From Streptomyces sp. Edi4 (GTDB lineage Bacteria > Actinomycetota > Actinomycetes > Streptomycetales > Streptomycetaceae), in NCBI RefSeq assembly GCF_040253615.1, contig NZ_JBEJGY010000002.1, positions 62,001 through 126,000 of the forward strand: a DNA stretch of 64,000 nt. Direction: 5' to 3'. The notes beneath the pieces are model-generated. The model was not told where the DNA came from and did no database searches. It was given only the letters and a program-made list of their open reading frames with translations. The first letter of the stretch is position 1, and each line of letters begins with the position of its first letter. Below are positions 1 to 8,021 of this stretch, piece by piece. A program made the translations under genes and the position numbers.

Positions 1-73
1 GCTGTTCGGTGACCCGTGCGAGGCCGACGCCGTGGTGCTCCTGGCCGCCGCCCTCAAGGAGGGGAGCGCGTGA
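1..73 (+). CDS. 3' end of a gene entering from the left edge
   Basis: An open frame runs from base 2 to the TGA at 71-73 and gives about 23 C-terminal residues (ending LLAAALKEGSA). The start lies outside the window, so no family can be assigned. The stop overlaps the GTG of the next short ORF (GTGA at 70-73), the coupling seen throughout this replicon, which supports the frame being real. Confidence 0.5.
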   Translation, partial: LFGDPCEADAVVLLAAALKEGSA

Positions 74-150
74 CTGTCCCGGCCCTGCACGAGATCGAGA
101 CCATTGAGGGTGAGGACGGCGCCCGTCGCCACGCGATTTCAGCAGTATGA
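70..150 (+). CDS. 26-residue acidic mini-protein
   Basis: GTG at 70 overlaps the upstream stop and the frame closes at TGA 148-150, giving MTVPALHEIETIEGEDGARR plus six residues. AAGGAGGGG at 55-63 is well placed as a ribosome binding site. A strong terminator begins 20 bases after the stop, so this would be the last gene of the upstream transcript. No family is recognised; its reality rests on the RBS, the overlap and the position only. Confidence 0.4.
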   Translation: MTVPALHEIETIEGEDGARRHAISAV

Positions 151-170
151 CCCGCAACGTTGCTCCACCG

Positions 171-207
171 AAGCCCTGTTCCGGCATTTGCCGGAACAGG
201 GCTTTTT
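171..207 (+). terminator. strong intrinsic terminator
   Basis: A perfect 15-bp stem (AAGCCCTGTTCCGGC, 171-185, and its complement, 190-204) with a 4-base ATTT loop runs into T residues to 207. It separates the upstream transcript from the par region. This is the clearest rho-independent terminator in the window. Confidence 0.85.
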
Positions 208-241
208 CTGTTTCTGGAGGTTCTCGGGTGTCCGACCGGCT

Positions 242-262
242 GCCGTTTCCAGTGGAAACGGC
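242..262. promoter_or_regulatory. parS-like palindrome 1
   Basis: GTTTCCAGTGGAAAC at 245-259 lies within a 21-bp palindrome (GCC on the left, GGC on the right) centred at 252. It is upstream of parB and 81 bp centre-to-centre from the next copy. The architecture resembles the actinobacterial parS GTTTCACGTGAAAC but the sequence differs, so this is inferred to be a plasmid-specific centromere site. Confidence 0.7.
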
Positions 263-323
263 AGCCACCTCCGGGGGTCTGAAGGGCGCCGAGTGGCTCC
301 CGCCAGGCCTCCGATGTGGGCAT

Positions 324-342
324 CCGTTTCCATTGGAAACGG
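324..342. promoter_or_regulatory. parS-like palindrome 2
   Basis: CCGTTTCCATTGGAAACGG is a 19-bp palindrome with a single central base, centred at 333. It lies in the parB leader 115 bases before the ATG, so ParB bound here could also affect parB-parA transcription. Confidence 0.7.
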
Positions 343-455
343 CAACCGGGCCTGCGGGAGATCGGTCCTTGGCTCGGCAGGGCCGCACCAGGAGTCAGGT
401 ATTCCACGAGGAACGGCTAGTCTCTGGCCGTACTTTCTGTCGTCCTGGAGAACCT

Positions 456-1799
456 ATGGCTGCCAACCTTCCGAGGCCCAAGCGCACAAGCACCAAGCAG
501 GCCCCTCCGACTCCGTCGAAGGAAGAGGCGTTCTACCGGGGCGGCAAGGACCGCAGCGGGGATACCGTCGAACTCGACCCTGCGAGCCTGTGCCCCAACC
601 CTTTCAACCGCCGCTCCATGTCCGGCGTTGAAGAGCTCGCGGCCACGATCGAAACGGTCGGCCTCCTCCAGAACATCGCCTACATCCCTGCGGACATCTG
701 GATCGAGCACTACCCGGAGACGGCGGAGAAGATCACCGCCCCGAATGTCATTCTCTTCGGTGAGCATCGCTGGCGCGCGATCCAGTCTCTGCGTTGGGAG
801 ACGATCCCCAGCGTCCTGATGGACGACAAGGTCGCAGACGCCCGGCTCATCACCCTCATCGAGAACCTCCGCCGCGCACAGCTCAGCCCGCTGGAGGAAG
901 CCGAGCACTACGAAGCTCTGCGCGGCAGCGGACTGTCGTACGAGCAGGTCGCGCAGAAGGTTGGCGAGACCGCCAAGGGAGCCATCTCCAAGGGCACCGT
1001 GTGGAAGCGTGTACAGCTGCTCACACTGGAGCCGGAAGTTCAGGGAGCGCTGAGGGACGGCACCCTGGCCGTCAGTACGGCGGAGAAGTTCCAGAAGATG
1101 AGCGCCGCGGAGCAGCGGGAGGCGGTGACTCTGGTTCAGGGCGGCATGCGTCCGCTGGAGGCGCAAGCGCAGATTCTCGCGCGTCAGCGACAGGCCGAAA
1201 ACGCACCTGACTCCGACACCCCCACAGAGGACGCCGCCGTTTCCAGTGGAAACGGCGGCGATGCCCCACCGGCGGTCGTTTCCAGCGGAAACGCTGCCCC
1301 CAAGGCGCGGACGACGAAGAAGAAGGAAGCCCTCAAGCCGTCGGCCGACCAGTACGAACGCGACCGCAGGACCGCAGCCGCAGCACGGGATGCCGCCTGC
1401 CAGCGCCTCGTTGAGGCTGTCGACGTCAGCGGCTCCCGCGACAGTGATCTCCTCCTCAAAACCATGACCGGAGCGCTGCTTGCCCCGCAGCAGCAGTCCG
1501 CCGCGCAACAGCGCGCCTTGGTCTGGCTCCGCCGATCCGAACGCCACAGCATCGACAACCAGAACGCGAGCTCGTATTTCAACGCCGTCCAGGAATCCGA
1601 CGACGCCGGCCTGCAACGCCTCGCCGCCTTCGCTAGCGCCCTCGCCGCCGCTGAACTCCGCACTGCCGCACGCCGGCACTCATGGGGCAGCCGAGAGATC
1701 GGATACCTGCGCCTCCTTCAGGAGCACGCGCAATATGCCCCGGAGACCGCGTGGGAGAAGAAAGAACTCGGCCTGGCCACCACAGGAGCTTCAGCATGA
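456..1799 (+). CDS. parB: ParB-type centromere-binding partition protein
   Basis: This 447-residue protein is the DNA-binding half of a plasmid partition system. The ParB/Spo0J N-terminal fold is visible: GEHRWRAIQSL near residue 103 corresponds to the GERRxRA CTP-binding box. A central helix-turn-helix segment follows at about 150-200 (YEQVAQKVGE, then KGTVWKRVQLL). A low-complexity linker near 255-285 contains VSSGN twice, because two parS-like palindromes are embedded in the coding DNA there. The ATG at 456 has CTGGAG upstream (445-450). The frame is open back to 147, but that extension would translate through the terminator and two palindromes, so the later start is preferred. The stop overlaps the parA ATG. 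ParB probably autoregulates through the upstream sites, although this is inferred. Confidence 0.9.
   Translation: MAANLPRPKRTSTKQAPPTPSKEEAFYRGGKDRSGDTVELDPASLCPNPFNRRSMSGVEELAATIETVGLLQNIAYIPADIWIEHYPETAEKITAPNVILFGEHRWRAIQSLRWETIPSVLMDDKVADARLITLIENLRRAQLSPLEEAEHYEALRGSGLSYEQVAQKVGETAKGAISKGTVWKRVQLLTLEPEVQGALRDGTLAVSTAEKFQKMSAAEQREAVTLVQGGMRPLEAQAQILARQRQAENAPDSDTPTEDAAVSSGNGGDAPPAVVSSGNAAPKARTTKKKEALKPSADQYERDRRTAAAARDAACQRLVEAVDVSGSRDSDLLLKTMTGALLAPQQQSAAQQRALVWLRRSERHSIDNQNASSYFNAVQESDDAGLQRLAAFASALAAAELRTAARRHSWGSREIGYLRLLQEHAQYAPETAWEKKELGLATTGASA
1232..1260. promoter_or_regulatory. parS-like palindrome 3, inside parB
   Basis: This is a perfect 29-bp palindrome with core GTTTCCAGTGGAAAC (1239-1253) extended by CGCCGCC arms, the longest copy in the set. 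It lies inside the coding sequence, encoding VSSGNGG in the linker of ParB, so the site is kept within an unstructured part of its own binding protein. Confidence 0.7.
1278..1292. promoter_or_regulatory. parS-like palindrome 4 (one mismatch), inside parB
   Basis: GTTTCCAGCGGAAAC differs from the other copies at one position (C for T in the right half). It lies 39 bp centre-to-centre from copy 3 and again encodes VSSGN. It may be a weaker site. Confidence 0.55.
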
Positions 1800-2692
1800 C
1801 GCGCACCGTAGATCCCCGCTTCCGTCCCAAGAGGAGGCGTCACCCGAAAATCTACGCCTTCATCCTCGAGTGCGGCGGTTCCACCAAGACCACCAGCGCC
1901 ACCTCCATGGCGACCGAGGCGGCGCTGCGCGGCTACCAGGGCACCATCTTCGACTTCGACGCCAACCGGTCCACCACCACGATCCTCGGCTACGACGAAG
2001 AGGCCATGAAGGGACGGAAGACCGTCCTTGATCTCATCCACGGAACCGCAACCCTGGACGAGGTCGCGCTCCCCGCCCGCTACCGCATCGGGGACGGCTA
2101 CGACGACGACGCCTTCGCCTACATTCCCGGCCTGCGCATCGTGCCCAGCTGCAAAGAGATGTCCACTGCGGACACGGCCATCGCCGAGGATGCGGACCGC
2201 CAGGACTGGTTCGCTGAGATCCTGCTCGCCTACGACGGCGACGAGGACGACGTCTTCTGGCTCGACTTCCCGGCCAGCTACGGGAAGATGGTCTACTCCG
2301 TCATCCGGATGCTCGACGAAGATGACGCCGTCATCCCGTCGGTCCGTGCCGACCCGAAGGACGTCAAGCTGCTGGTCCCGTTGTTCGAGGAACTGGACCG
2401 TGTCAGGGAGAAGAACCGTCTCCGTAGGTCGGTGCCCGGCCGCCCGACGGTCAACCACCTGATTCTCACCGGAACTCCGACCGCCAGCTACACCGAAGCG
2501 TCGGCCCGCAAGGCGACAGCACTCGCCGAATCCCTGTACGGCGACATCCTGACGCCCTACATCCGGTACTCCGCCGATGCCAAGAAGCTGTACGACGACT
2601 GCTGCCCCCTGCCCATCCTCCTGCCCAACTCGGTGCCGGCCGTCGACTACCGGAAGCTGATGACCAGCATCGGATTCGCCGACCGCACCTGA
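1796..2692 (+). CDS. parA: ParA-like partition ATPase
   Basis: This 298-residue P-loop ATPase of the ParA/MinD superfamily should move ParB-bound plasmid copies. The deviant Walker A region is ECGGSTKTTSATSMA (residues about 26-40): GGSTKTT replaces the usual KGGVGKTT, so the signature lysine position is occupied by E/C while the P-loop lysine and TT are kept. IFDFDANRSTTT (about 50-61) matches the switch I/Walker A' region. The ATG overlaps the parB stop (ATGA, 1796-1799), so translation is coupled. A parS-like palindrome starts 6 bases after the stop. Sequence beyond the nucleotide fold is diverged from chromosomal ParA. Family confidence is high; the partition role rests on context. Confidence 0.85.
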   Translation: MTRTVDPRFRPKRRRHPKIYAFILECGGSTKTTSATSMATEAALRGYQGTIFDFDANRSTTTILGYDEEAMKGRKTVLDLIHGTATLDEVALPARYRIGDGYDDDAFAYIPGLRIVPSCKEMSTADTAIAEDADRQDWFAEILLAYDGDEDDVFWLDFPASYGKMVYSVIRMLDEDDAVIPSVRADPKDVKLLVPLFEELDRVREKNRLRRSVPGRPTVNHLILTGTPTASYTEASARKATALAESLYGDILTPYIRYSADAKKLYDDCCPLPILLPNSVPAVDYRKLMTSIGFADRT

Positions 2693-2697
2693 CCGCC

Positions 2698-2712
2698 GTT
2701 TCCAATGGAAAC
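2698..2712. promoter_or_regulatory. parS-like palindrome 5, just after parA
   Basis: GTTTCCAATGGAAAC, with CC before it, starts 6 bases beyond the parA stop. The five copies bracket and invade the parB-parA pair and are not seen elsewhere in the window. Confidence 0.7.
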
Positions 2713-2948
2713 GCCGAGCGGCCCGATCGCCCTGGGCGGCCGGGCCGTTCCGCTGTCCCTTGTGGGTGCCCATACGGCGACAGACACCCCTGCGGTTTGC
2801 TCCCACGTCCCGGACGCCCGAGATCAGCTGATTCGATCTCATTTCGCTGACAATCGAGCCCCTGCGCCCCATGACCCTCCCTCAGCTCCGCCTGCTCCGT
2901 GAGAGTGTGAGGGACATTCAGGGAAGCGATCACAGGAGAACAGCAGCC

Positions 2949-4436
2949 GTGTCTGCGGAGAAAGTCGGACCGATATCGCTCACCCGGGCGCACCGCGTTC
3001 TGATCGGGGTGGTGGTCGCGGGTGCCGTGGTGATCGCCGGGATCGGGTTCGCGGGTTCGTACGCCGCGGTCCGCGAGCTCGCGCTGCAGAAGGGCTTCGG
3101 GAACTTCTCCTACGTCTTCCCCGTAGGCGTCGACGCGGGCATCTGTGTGCTGCTCGCCCTCGACCTGCTGCTGACCTGGATGCGCATCCCGTTCCCGCTG
3201 CTGCGCCAGACGGCCTGGCTGCTCACGGCCGCGACGATCGCCTTCAACGGCGCCGCCGCCTGGCCGGACCCGCTGGGCGTGGGCATGCACGCGGTGATCC
3301 CGGTCCTGTTCGTGGTCTCCGTCGAGGCGGCACGGCACGCGGTGGGCCGGATCGCGGACATCGCCGCCGACAAGCACATGGAGGGCGTCCGCCTCACCCG
3401 CTGGCTGCTCTCGCCCATCCCCACGTTCCGGCTGTGGCGCCGCATGAAGCTGTGGGAGCTGCGCAGCTACGAGCAGGTCATCAAGCTCGAACAGGACCGG
3501 CTGGTCTACCGCGCCCGCCTCCAGGCCGTCTACGGCCGCGCCTGGCGCCGCAAGGCCCCCATCGAATCGCTGATGCCGCTGCGCCTGGCCAAGTTCGGCG
3601 TCCCGCTCGCCGAGACCGCCCCCGCGGGCCTGGCCGCCGCCGGCATGGAACCGGTACTGCTGCCGCCCGCGCCGCCGGCCCCGCGCCCCGAGCCGCAGCC
3701 GGAACTCCCGCCGTCGCACGCGCACACCCCGCCCGAGAAGCCCCCGCTCCAGGCGCGGACCGAGGCTCAGGCCGCCAGGCCCGAGCACGAGCAGCCGTAC
3801 GCCGAGCCGGAGCAGCCGACCACGCACGCGAGCCCGTGGTTCGCCGCCCAGCACGTCTCGCCCGAGGAGTACGCGGGCACCTACGACCCGGCCTTCGGCG
3901 AGGCCGAGCCCCCGCAGGAACTGGCGTCGGAGCAGGAGCCGGAGCTGGTGATGGCCGCCGCCTTGGGCCACGGGCAGGATGTGGAAGCCGAGGACGTTGG
4001 AACGAAGGCCGGGGGAGCGGATTCCAACACGGAGCTGCACTGGGACACTGCAACCGCGCTGGAACACCAGCGTTCCAACGGGGGCGAGCTCGAGGGTGTG
4101 GCGGCCGACCGGACCGGCGGGAACGGTCGGGTCAGCGTCCAGGTGAGGATTCCCCTGGAACATGAGGAGCCGTCCGAGTCCGGGCTGATGGACGTTGACA
4201 GCGAGACGTCGGCGCCTGCGGACGCCGTGCAGCAGACGGCCGGTGACGATGAGGACGCGAAGGCGGCAGCGCCGGCAGACCTCAAGGGCATCGGGCTGGT
4301 CGAGTTTTTCTACCGGGCGCTGCCCCAGGAGGAGCAGGCGATGTCGGCGAACTCGCTTGCGCCGGTGCTCGCGGAGCGGACCGGCTACAAGGTCGGCACG
4401 GTGCGCAAGTACCTCGGAGCGATCAAGAAGGCGTAG
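2949..4436 (+). CDS. DUF2637/SpdB-like membrane protein with C-terminal HTH-like domain
   Basis: This 495-residue protein starts at GTG 2949, with AGGAGA at 2934-2939. The N-terminal 130 residues form four hydrophobic segments (VLIGVVVAGAVVIAGIGFAG; FPVGVDAGICVLLALDLLL; WLLTAATIAFNGAAAW; AVIPVLFVVSVEAARHAV). This is the DUF2637 layout found in Streptomyces plasmid spread (SpdB-type) proteins. A long Pro/Glu/Ala-rich linker (about 240-440) follows. The last 50 residues (VEFFYRALPQEEQAM, then AERTGYKVGTVRKYLGAIKK) look like a helix-turn-helix. The family is associated with plasmid maintenance and transfer; a membrane-tethered DNA-binding role is inferred. The end of the gene contains several TTGGAA/TTCCAA motifs that continue into the non-coding region after it. 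Confidence 0.8.
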   Translation: MSAEKVGPISLTRAHRVLIGVVVAGAVVIAGIGFAGSYAAVRELALQKGFGNFSYVFPVGVDAGICVLLALDLLLTWMRIPFPLLRQTAWLLTAATIAFNGAAAWPDPLGVGMHAVIPVLFVVSVEAARHAVGRIADIAADKHMEGVRLTRWLLSPIPTFRLWRRMKLWELRSYEQVIKLEQDRLVYRARLQAVYGRAWRRKAPIESLMPLRLAKFGVPLAETAPAGLAAAGMEPVLLPPAPPAPRPEPQPELPPSHAHTPPEKPPLQARTEAQAARPEHEQPYAEPEQPTTHASPWFAAQHVSPEEYAGTYDPAFGEAEPPQELASEQEPELVMAAALGHGQDVEAEDVGTKAGGADSNTELHWDTATALEHQRSNGGELEGVAADRTGGNGRVSVQVRIPLEHEEPSESGLMDVDSETSAPADAVQQTAGDDEDAKAAAPADLKGIGLVEFFYRALPQEEQAMSANSLAPVLAERTGYKVGTVRKYLGAIKKA

Positions 4437-4916
4437 CGGGGCCGTCGGCGCCGGCCTGGAATTCCAACGCCGCGCCAGCCGCCCGCGTCGACTCCTCAGC
4501 GGGTGGCCAGGGGTGGAATTTTGGTGCGCCGCCAGGCTGCTGCTCTTGAGTGTCTGCGGTTTGGCGCCACGCCCGGCCCGAGTCTGGGAGTGCCGCGCGG
4601 TGTCCTGCTCCAGTGGTGATGACTGGTCGTCCTCATGCGCAGTGTGGGGAGTTCCAAGCCTGTGACCATGAGTTTTCCAACTGGGTGAGCACGTGGGGAG
4701 CGGTTTTGACCGCCGGCCAGGCGGCCCGCCGGGCCGCCCATCGACACCCAGCTATGTGCCTGTACGCCCGGCCGGAGACGGATGGGGCGGTGGGCGTGCA
4801 GGTTCTGATGAGGGCCGGTTGGAATTTTGACGGACGTGCTGAAGCTGCGGCACGGGGCGTAGTTGGAACTTGGAGCGCTGACCGGTCGATGTGAGTGCGC
4901 CTGCCTGGAGTTGGAA
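3996..4916. repeat. dispersed TTGGAA/TTCCAA repeat family
   Basis: GTTGGAA or its complement TTCCAAC recurs at 3996, 4022, 4073, 4462, 4675, 4818, 4862 and 4910, with near copies at about 4155, 4513 and 4651. Several sit in longer blocks such as TGGAATTCCAAC and GGTTGGAATTTTG. They begin inside the end of the DUF2637 gene and run through 480 bases of non-coding DNA. The same TTTTCCAAC block appears in front of the gene at 16307. They could be binding sites of a plasmid regulator or replication initiator; this is inferred from recurrence only. Confidence 0.5.
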
Positions 4917-5115
4917 CGGGCAGCGCGCTATGGCGCCGTCGTATTGGGGTGCGTCCGCACGAGCGGTCCGGTCACCCGGTGCGACACGGGCTGGGTGCTG
5001 GACGGGGAGCGCCAGCGTCCCGTGGGCCAGCTGCCGGGTGCCCTATGAGCCCATGGTGCGGGTGAGCTTGGAGCGCTGCCCAGGGCTGCGAGGCCCTTGT
5101 TCGCAGTCCCCTGCG

Positions 5116-5322
5116 TCCTTGCCCGGGGGCGAATGTCCTTGCCCGCCGGCGTAACAGGATCCTTGCCCGGCGGTGGAGGTCCTTGCCCGCGATGGAGCGG
5201 ATGGGCGGCCGGGTCCTTGCCCGGCCTGGTTGTCCTTGCCCAACGGGTCCTTGCCCAGGCTTTTTTCCGCGAATAGTTCGTTGACCTGGGCTGTTGGGGG
5301 CGCGGGCAAGCTTTTGGGCAAG
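5116..5322. repeat. iteron-like array of TCCTTGCCC
   Basis: Seven direct copies of TCCTTGCCC start at 5116, 5136, 5160, 5180, 5214, 5233 and 5248. Two inverted GGGCAAG copies lie at 5304 and 5316. Several neighbours are 19-24 bases apart, about two helical turns, as in plasmid iterons. A short AT-richer segment (CTTTTTTCCGCGAATAGTT, 5260-5278) lies between the direct and inverted copies. The array ends about 48 bases before the next gene. A replication origin or an operator array for the transfer operon are both possible. The whole 4437-5369 gap holds nothing else gene-like. Confidence 0.6.
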
Positions 5323-5369
5323 GGGTAGTGAGGAGAGTTCACGGCACGACATCCGAAAGGAGCTGTGCC

Positions 5370-6254
5370 GTGGATCAGCCGTGCCCCGCCCGCAACGTGT
5401 GCGGGACCTTCGATCGCCTGGACGCCGAGTGGGCGGCGCTGTGCGCGGACGTCTCCGTCCAGGCCGCGGTCGCCGACTGGCTGACGACCGATCACCTGGC
5501 CGACGACGTGGCCGATGCGGCCGGTGCGTGGGTGCGCACCTTGGGGCCCGCGCAACTGCTGGCCGCCCTGCGGCCGCGCGACGGGGAGCTGTCCGATGCG
5601 CTGACCGATGCGGTGCTGCGCGCTCTGCTCAGGCGCGCGGCCGACCAGGGACGGCCGGCAGTTCTTGCGGCGCGCATCATCGTGCAGGCCATGGTCCCGG
5701 CCGCGGTGCGCATGGCCCGCAGGCTGGTACGGCAGGGCCGGGTCTTCGACGACACCAGCCAGGCGGTGGTCGTCGCGCTGTACGAGGTGGCCCGCGCCGG
5801 CCGCATCCACACCCGGCCCGGACGGCCCGCAGCCAACCTCACCCTGGACACACTGCGCCGCGTACTGCCCGACCTGGGCCGCGAGCGCGAACGGCTCGGT
5901 GACGACCTGGCGGAAATCGAGGAGTGCGCCGACCCCGATGCCGACCCGGGCGCCCGGGCTCATGCGCAGTGGGTGCAGTCCTCTGCGGCCGCCGCCCAGC
6001 TGACCCCTGCCCCGGATGCGGGGCTGGAGGAATGGAGCCAGGCGCGCCTGGAGCTGCTGGAGCTGGTCCTGGAGGCGATGGAGTCCGGGACGCTCTCGCC
6101 GTCCGAAGCCCGCGCCATCGCCTGGCACCACACCGCGACGCCCGTACCCGATGTCCACGCGGCCCGCCTGGCCGGCACGACACCCGGTGCCTGGCAGCGC
6201 CACCGCTCCCGCGCCGTGCACCGCCTCAAGTCCGCCGTGCGCACCGCGGCCTGA
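5370..6254 (+). CDS. unknown protein, sigma-factor-like in layout
   Basis: This 294-residue protein starts at GTG 5370 with GAAAGGAG 5354-5361 as ribosome binding site. It is alanine/arginine-rich and helical. A central segment (VVALYEVARAGRIHTRPGRP) and a C-terminal segment (GTLSPSEARAIAWHHTATPV, later AWQRHRSRAVHRLKSAV) resemble sigma-70 regions 2 and 4 in arrangement, the last part reading like a region 4 recognition helix. It is the first gene after the iteron-like array and heads the transfer operon, so a transcriptional or replication-control role would fit. The sigma-like reading is a weak impression; no catalytic motif is visible. Confidence 0.65.
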   Translation: MDQPCPARNVCGTFDRLDAEWAALCADVSVQAAVADWLTTDHLADDVADAAGAWVRTLGPAQLLAALRPRDGELSDALTDAVLRALLRRAADQGRPAVLAARIIVQAMVPAAVRMARRLVRQGRVFDDTSQAVVVALYEVARAGRIHTRPGRPAANLTLDTLRRVLPDLGRERERLGDDLAEIEECADPDADPGARAHAQWVQSSAAAAQLTPAPDAGLEEWSQARLELLELVLEAMESGTLSPSEARAIAWHHTATPVPDVHAARLAGTTPGAWQRHRSRAVHRLKSAVRTAA

Positions 6255-6297
6255 CCCACTTCCTTCCCTGAATTCGCTGTCTGCTGAGAGGAATCCG

Positions 6298-6585
6298 ATG
6301 CCCTCCCTCACCAAGTCCCGTGCTGTCGACGCGGACGAGGAACGCGTCACCCGTGCCCAGCACTTGCTCATCGGCCTCGGGGCTGCCCTGGTGCACCGCC
6401 CCTTCGACCCGGCCGTTCACGAACGGCTGCTCGCCTTCTTGTCGGACGAGGCGGCCTCGGTGCTGGCGTCCCTGCACGTGCTGGAGCAGCGGCCCGAGCA
6501 CGAGCTCCGCCGTCGCATCGCGGAACTGGCCGGCCATCACCTCGTACCGTCCGTGCCGGGTGTCCCGGGCGGGGGCACGGCATGA
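6298..6585 (+). CDS. small helical protein of the transfer operon
   Basis: This is a 95-residue protein with ATG 6298 and GAGAGGAA (6286-6293) upstream. It is fully soluble and helical (LLIGLGAALVHRPFDPAVHE, ASLHVLEQRPEHELRRRIAE) with a Gly/Pro-rich tail. Its stop overlaps the start of the TcpC-like gene (ATGA at 6582). No family is recognised; its position suggests an accessory factor of the conjugation machine. Confidence 0.6.
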   Translation: MPSLTKSRAVDADEERVTRAQHLLIGLGAALVHRPFDPAVHERLLAFLSDEAASVLASLHVLEQRPEHELRRRIAELAGHHLVPSVPGVPGGGTA

Positions 6586-7706
6586 ACGCGCTGCGCCGCC
6601 GACCCGAGCAGGCCGATCAGGACGGGTCCATTGACGGGAGCCCCGAGTACGACAGTCCTGGCGAGCTGGCGGGATGGTCGACCGGAGCACGCGCCAACAC
6701 CAGCGCCCTGATCCGGTTCGGACTGTGGGGGCTGCTCCTGCTGGGCCCGCTGCTCGGTCTTGCCGCCCTCGTCTCCGTGCCCGCCGCCAACCGCCCCGCC
6801 CCACACCAGACGGCGCCGGCCGCTCCGGCCGGGGGCGGCCAAGGGGCCTCGGGTTTTGCCCAGCTGTTCGTGGCCGCCTTCCTCAGCTCGGGGGAGGGCG
6901 ACCAGTCCAAACTCGCCGCCTACTACCCGCCCGCAGCCGGCCTGCGCCTGGAGGGCGTCTCCCAGCGGCGCACCGGACAGCAGCTGACCGTGGTCCGGCT
7001 GCGCCAGACCGACCAGAACGTGTGGTCGGTGACCGTGGCCGCCCGCATCACCGACACCCACCCCACGCCGTCGCCGAGCAGCCCCGCCGGGGAGGACCGC
7101 CGCGATCCCCAGGCCGATGCCGTCGCAGCCGCGGCCGGTGCCGTCCACTACTTCCAGGTACCGGTCGCCACCGCCGCGGCGCCGGGCGGGGCGAGCGGGT
7201 ATGTGGCGCTGTCGATGCCGGCCGAGGTCAGTGCCCCGGCCCGCATCGAGGCTCCGCAGCTCGACTATGGGCCGCTGCGGCCGGCCCTGCCCTCCGACCC
7301 GCGGACCCAGGCCGTCACGGCATTCCTGAACGCCTACCTCACCGGGACAGGCGGACTGGACCGCTACCTGTCGCCCGGCACCCAGCTCACCGCGATCAGC
7401 CCGGTCCCGTACACGGACCTCGCCGTCGATCAGCTCGCGATCGAGGGGGAGAGCGGCGGAGAGCCGGTCGCCGCCGTTCCCGCGGACGGGACTCGGCTGC
7501 GCCTGCTGGTCCAGCTGCGCGCCCGCGGCCAGGACGGCATCCGGATCCCGCTCGCCTACGCGCTCACCTTGTCGGCGCGGGCCGGCCGCTGGGAGATCAC
7601 CGCCCTCGAGGGCGCCCCCGCCCCGGCCCGGATCCAGCCCGTCACTCCGGCCCCTGGCCCCTCCACTGCTCCGGGCACGCCGGTGCCCGGCTCCACCCCG
7701 TCCTGA
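6582..7706 (+). CDS. TcpC/VirB8-like conjugal transfer protein
   Basis: This 374-residue bitopic membrane protein has a short cytoplasmic N-terminus and one TM helix near residues 45-65 (LIRFGLWGLLLLGPLLGLAA). Two NTF2-like external domains follow, at about 85-215 (FAQLFVAAFLSSGEGDQSKL) and 240-350 (AVTAFLNAYLTGTGGLDRYL), and the tail is Pro-rich. Such tandem NTF2-like domains define the TcpC family, the Gram-positive counterpart of VirB8, which builds the wall-side part of the conjugative channel. The order TcpC, TcpD-like, TcpE, VirB4, VirB6, hydrolase matches known Gram-positive systems. Confidence 0.85.
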   Translation: MNALRRRPEQADQDGSIDGSPEYDSPGELAGWSTGARANTSALIRFGLWGLLLLGPLLGLAALVSVPAANRPAPHQTAPAAPAGGGQGASGFAQLFVAAFLSSGEGDQSKLAAYYPPAAGLRLEGVSQRRTGQQLTVVRLRQTDQNVWSVTVAARITDTHPTPSPSSPAGEDRRDPQADAVAAAAGAVHYFQVPVATAAAPGGASGYVALSMPAEVSAPARIEAPQLDYGPLRPALPSDPRTQAVTAFLNAYLTGTGGLDRYLSPGTQLTAISPVPYTDLAVDQLAIEGESGGEPVAAVPADGTRLRLLVQLRARGQDGIRIPLAYALTLSARAGRWEITALEGAPAPARIQPVTPAPGPSTAPGTPVPGSTPS

Positions 7707-7736
7707 CTCCCTGCCTCGAACCTCATGGAGTACGTC

Positions 7737-8021
7737 ATGCACGACACCGTCACGCTTGCCAACGACTGGATCTCGGTAGGGACCGGTTTCGGTACCGACC
7801 TCAAGGGCCTGATCTTCAACGTTGCGATCCCCGTGCTGTGCGGGTTGTTCGTCGTGGTCGTCGGCTTCAAGACCAAAGCGCCCGGCCCCACGATCATGGC
7901 GGTCATCTTCGCCGGAATCGTGTGGGGCCTGGCCGCCAGCATGGGCACGACACTCAAGTCCACGACGACCGACACCATCACGCACTACGACGGCTCCACC
8001 GTGCGGACCGGTGACCAGTGA
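7737..8021 (+). CDS. small two-helix membrane protein (TcpD/VirB2-like position)
   Basis: This 94-residue protein has two hydrophobic helices (FNVAIPVLCGLFVVVVGF and TIMAVIFAGIVWGLAASMG) joined by a short KTKAPG turn, with polar termini. Size and topology match the small membrane subunits found between TcpC and TcpE. GGAG at 7727-7730 favours ATG 7737 over ATG 7725, which is four codons upstream. The stop overlaps the next start (GTGA 8018). Assignment is by position and topology. Confidence 0.7.
   Translation: MHDTVTLANDWISVGTGFGTDLKGLIFNVAIPVLCGLFVVVVGFKTKAPGPTIMAVIFAGIVWGLAASMGTTLKSTTTDTITHYDGSTVRTGDQ

Noticed and set aside
147..455. N-terminal extension of ParB from ATG 147
   Set aside because: It would translate through a strong terminator and two parS-like palindromes and has no ribosome binding site; ATG 456 has one.
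417..1679. Long minus-strand frame opposite parB
   Set aside because: A GC-bias shadow: no recognisable protein, while parB on the plus strand has clear family motifs.
5116..5256. CRISPR-like array
   Set aside because: The repeat unit is only 9 bases and the spacing is irregular and short; no cas genes are present.
4437..5369. Several open frames in the gap before the transfer operon
   Set aside because: They run through the repeat arrays, lack ribosome binding sites and show repeat-derived residues only.
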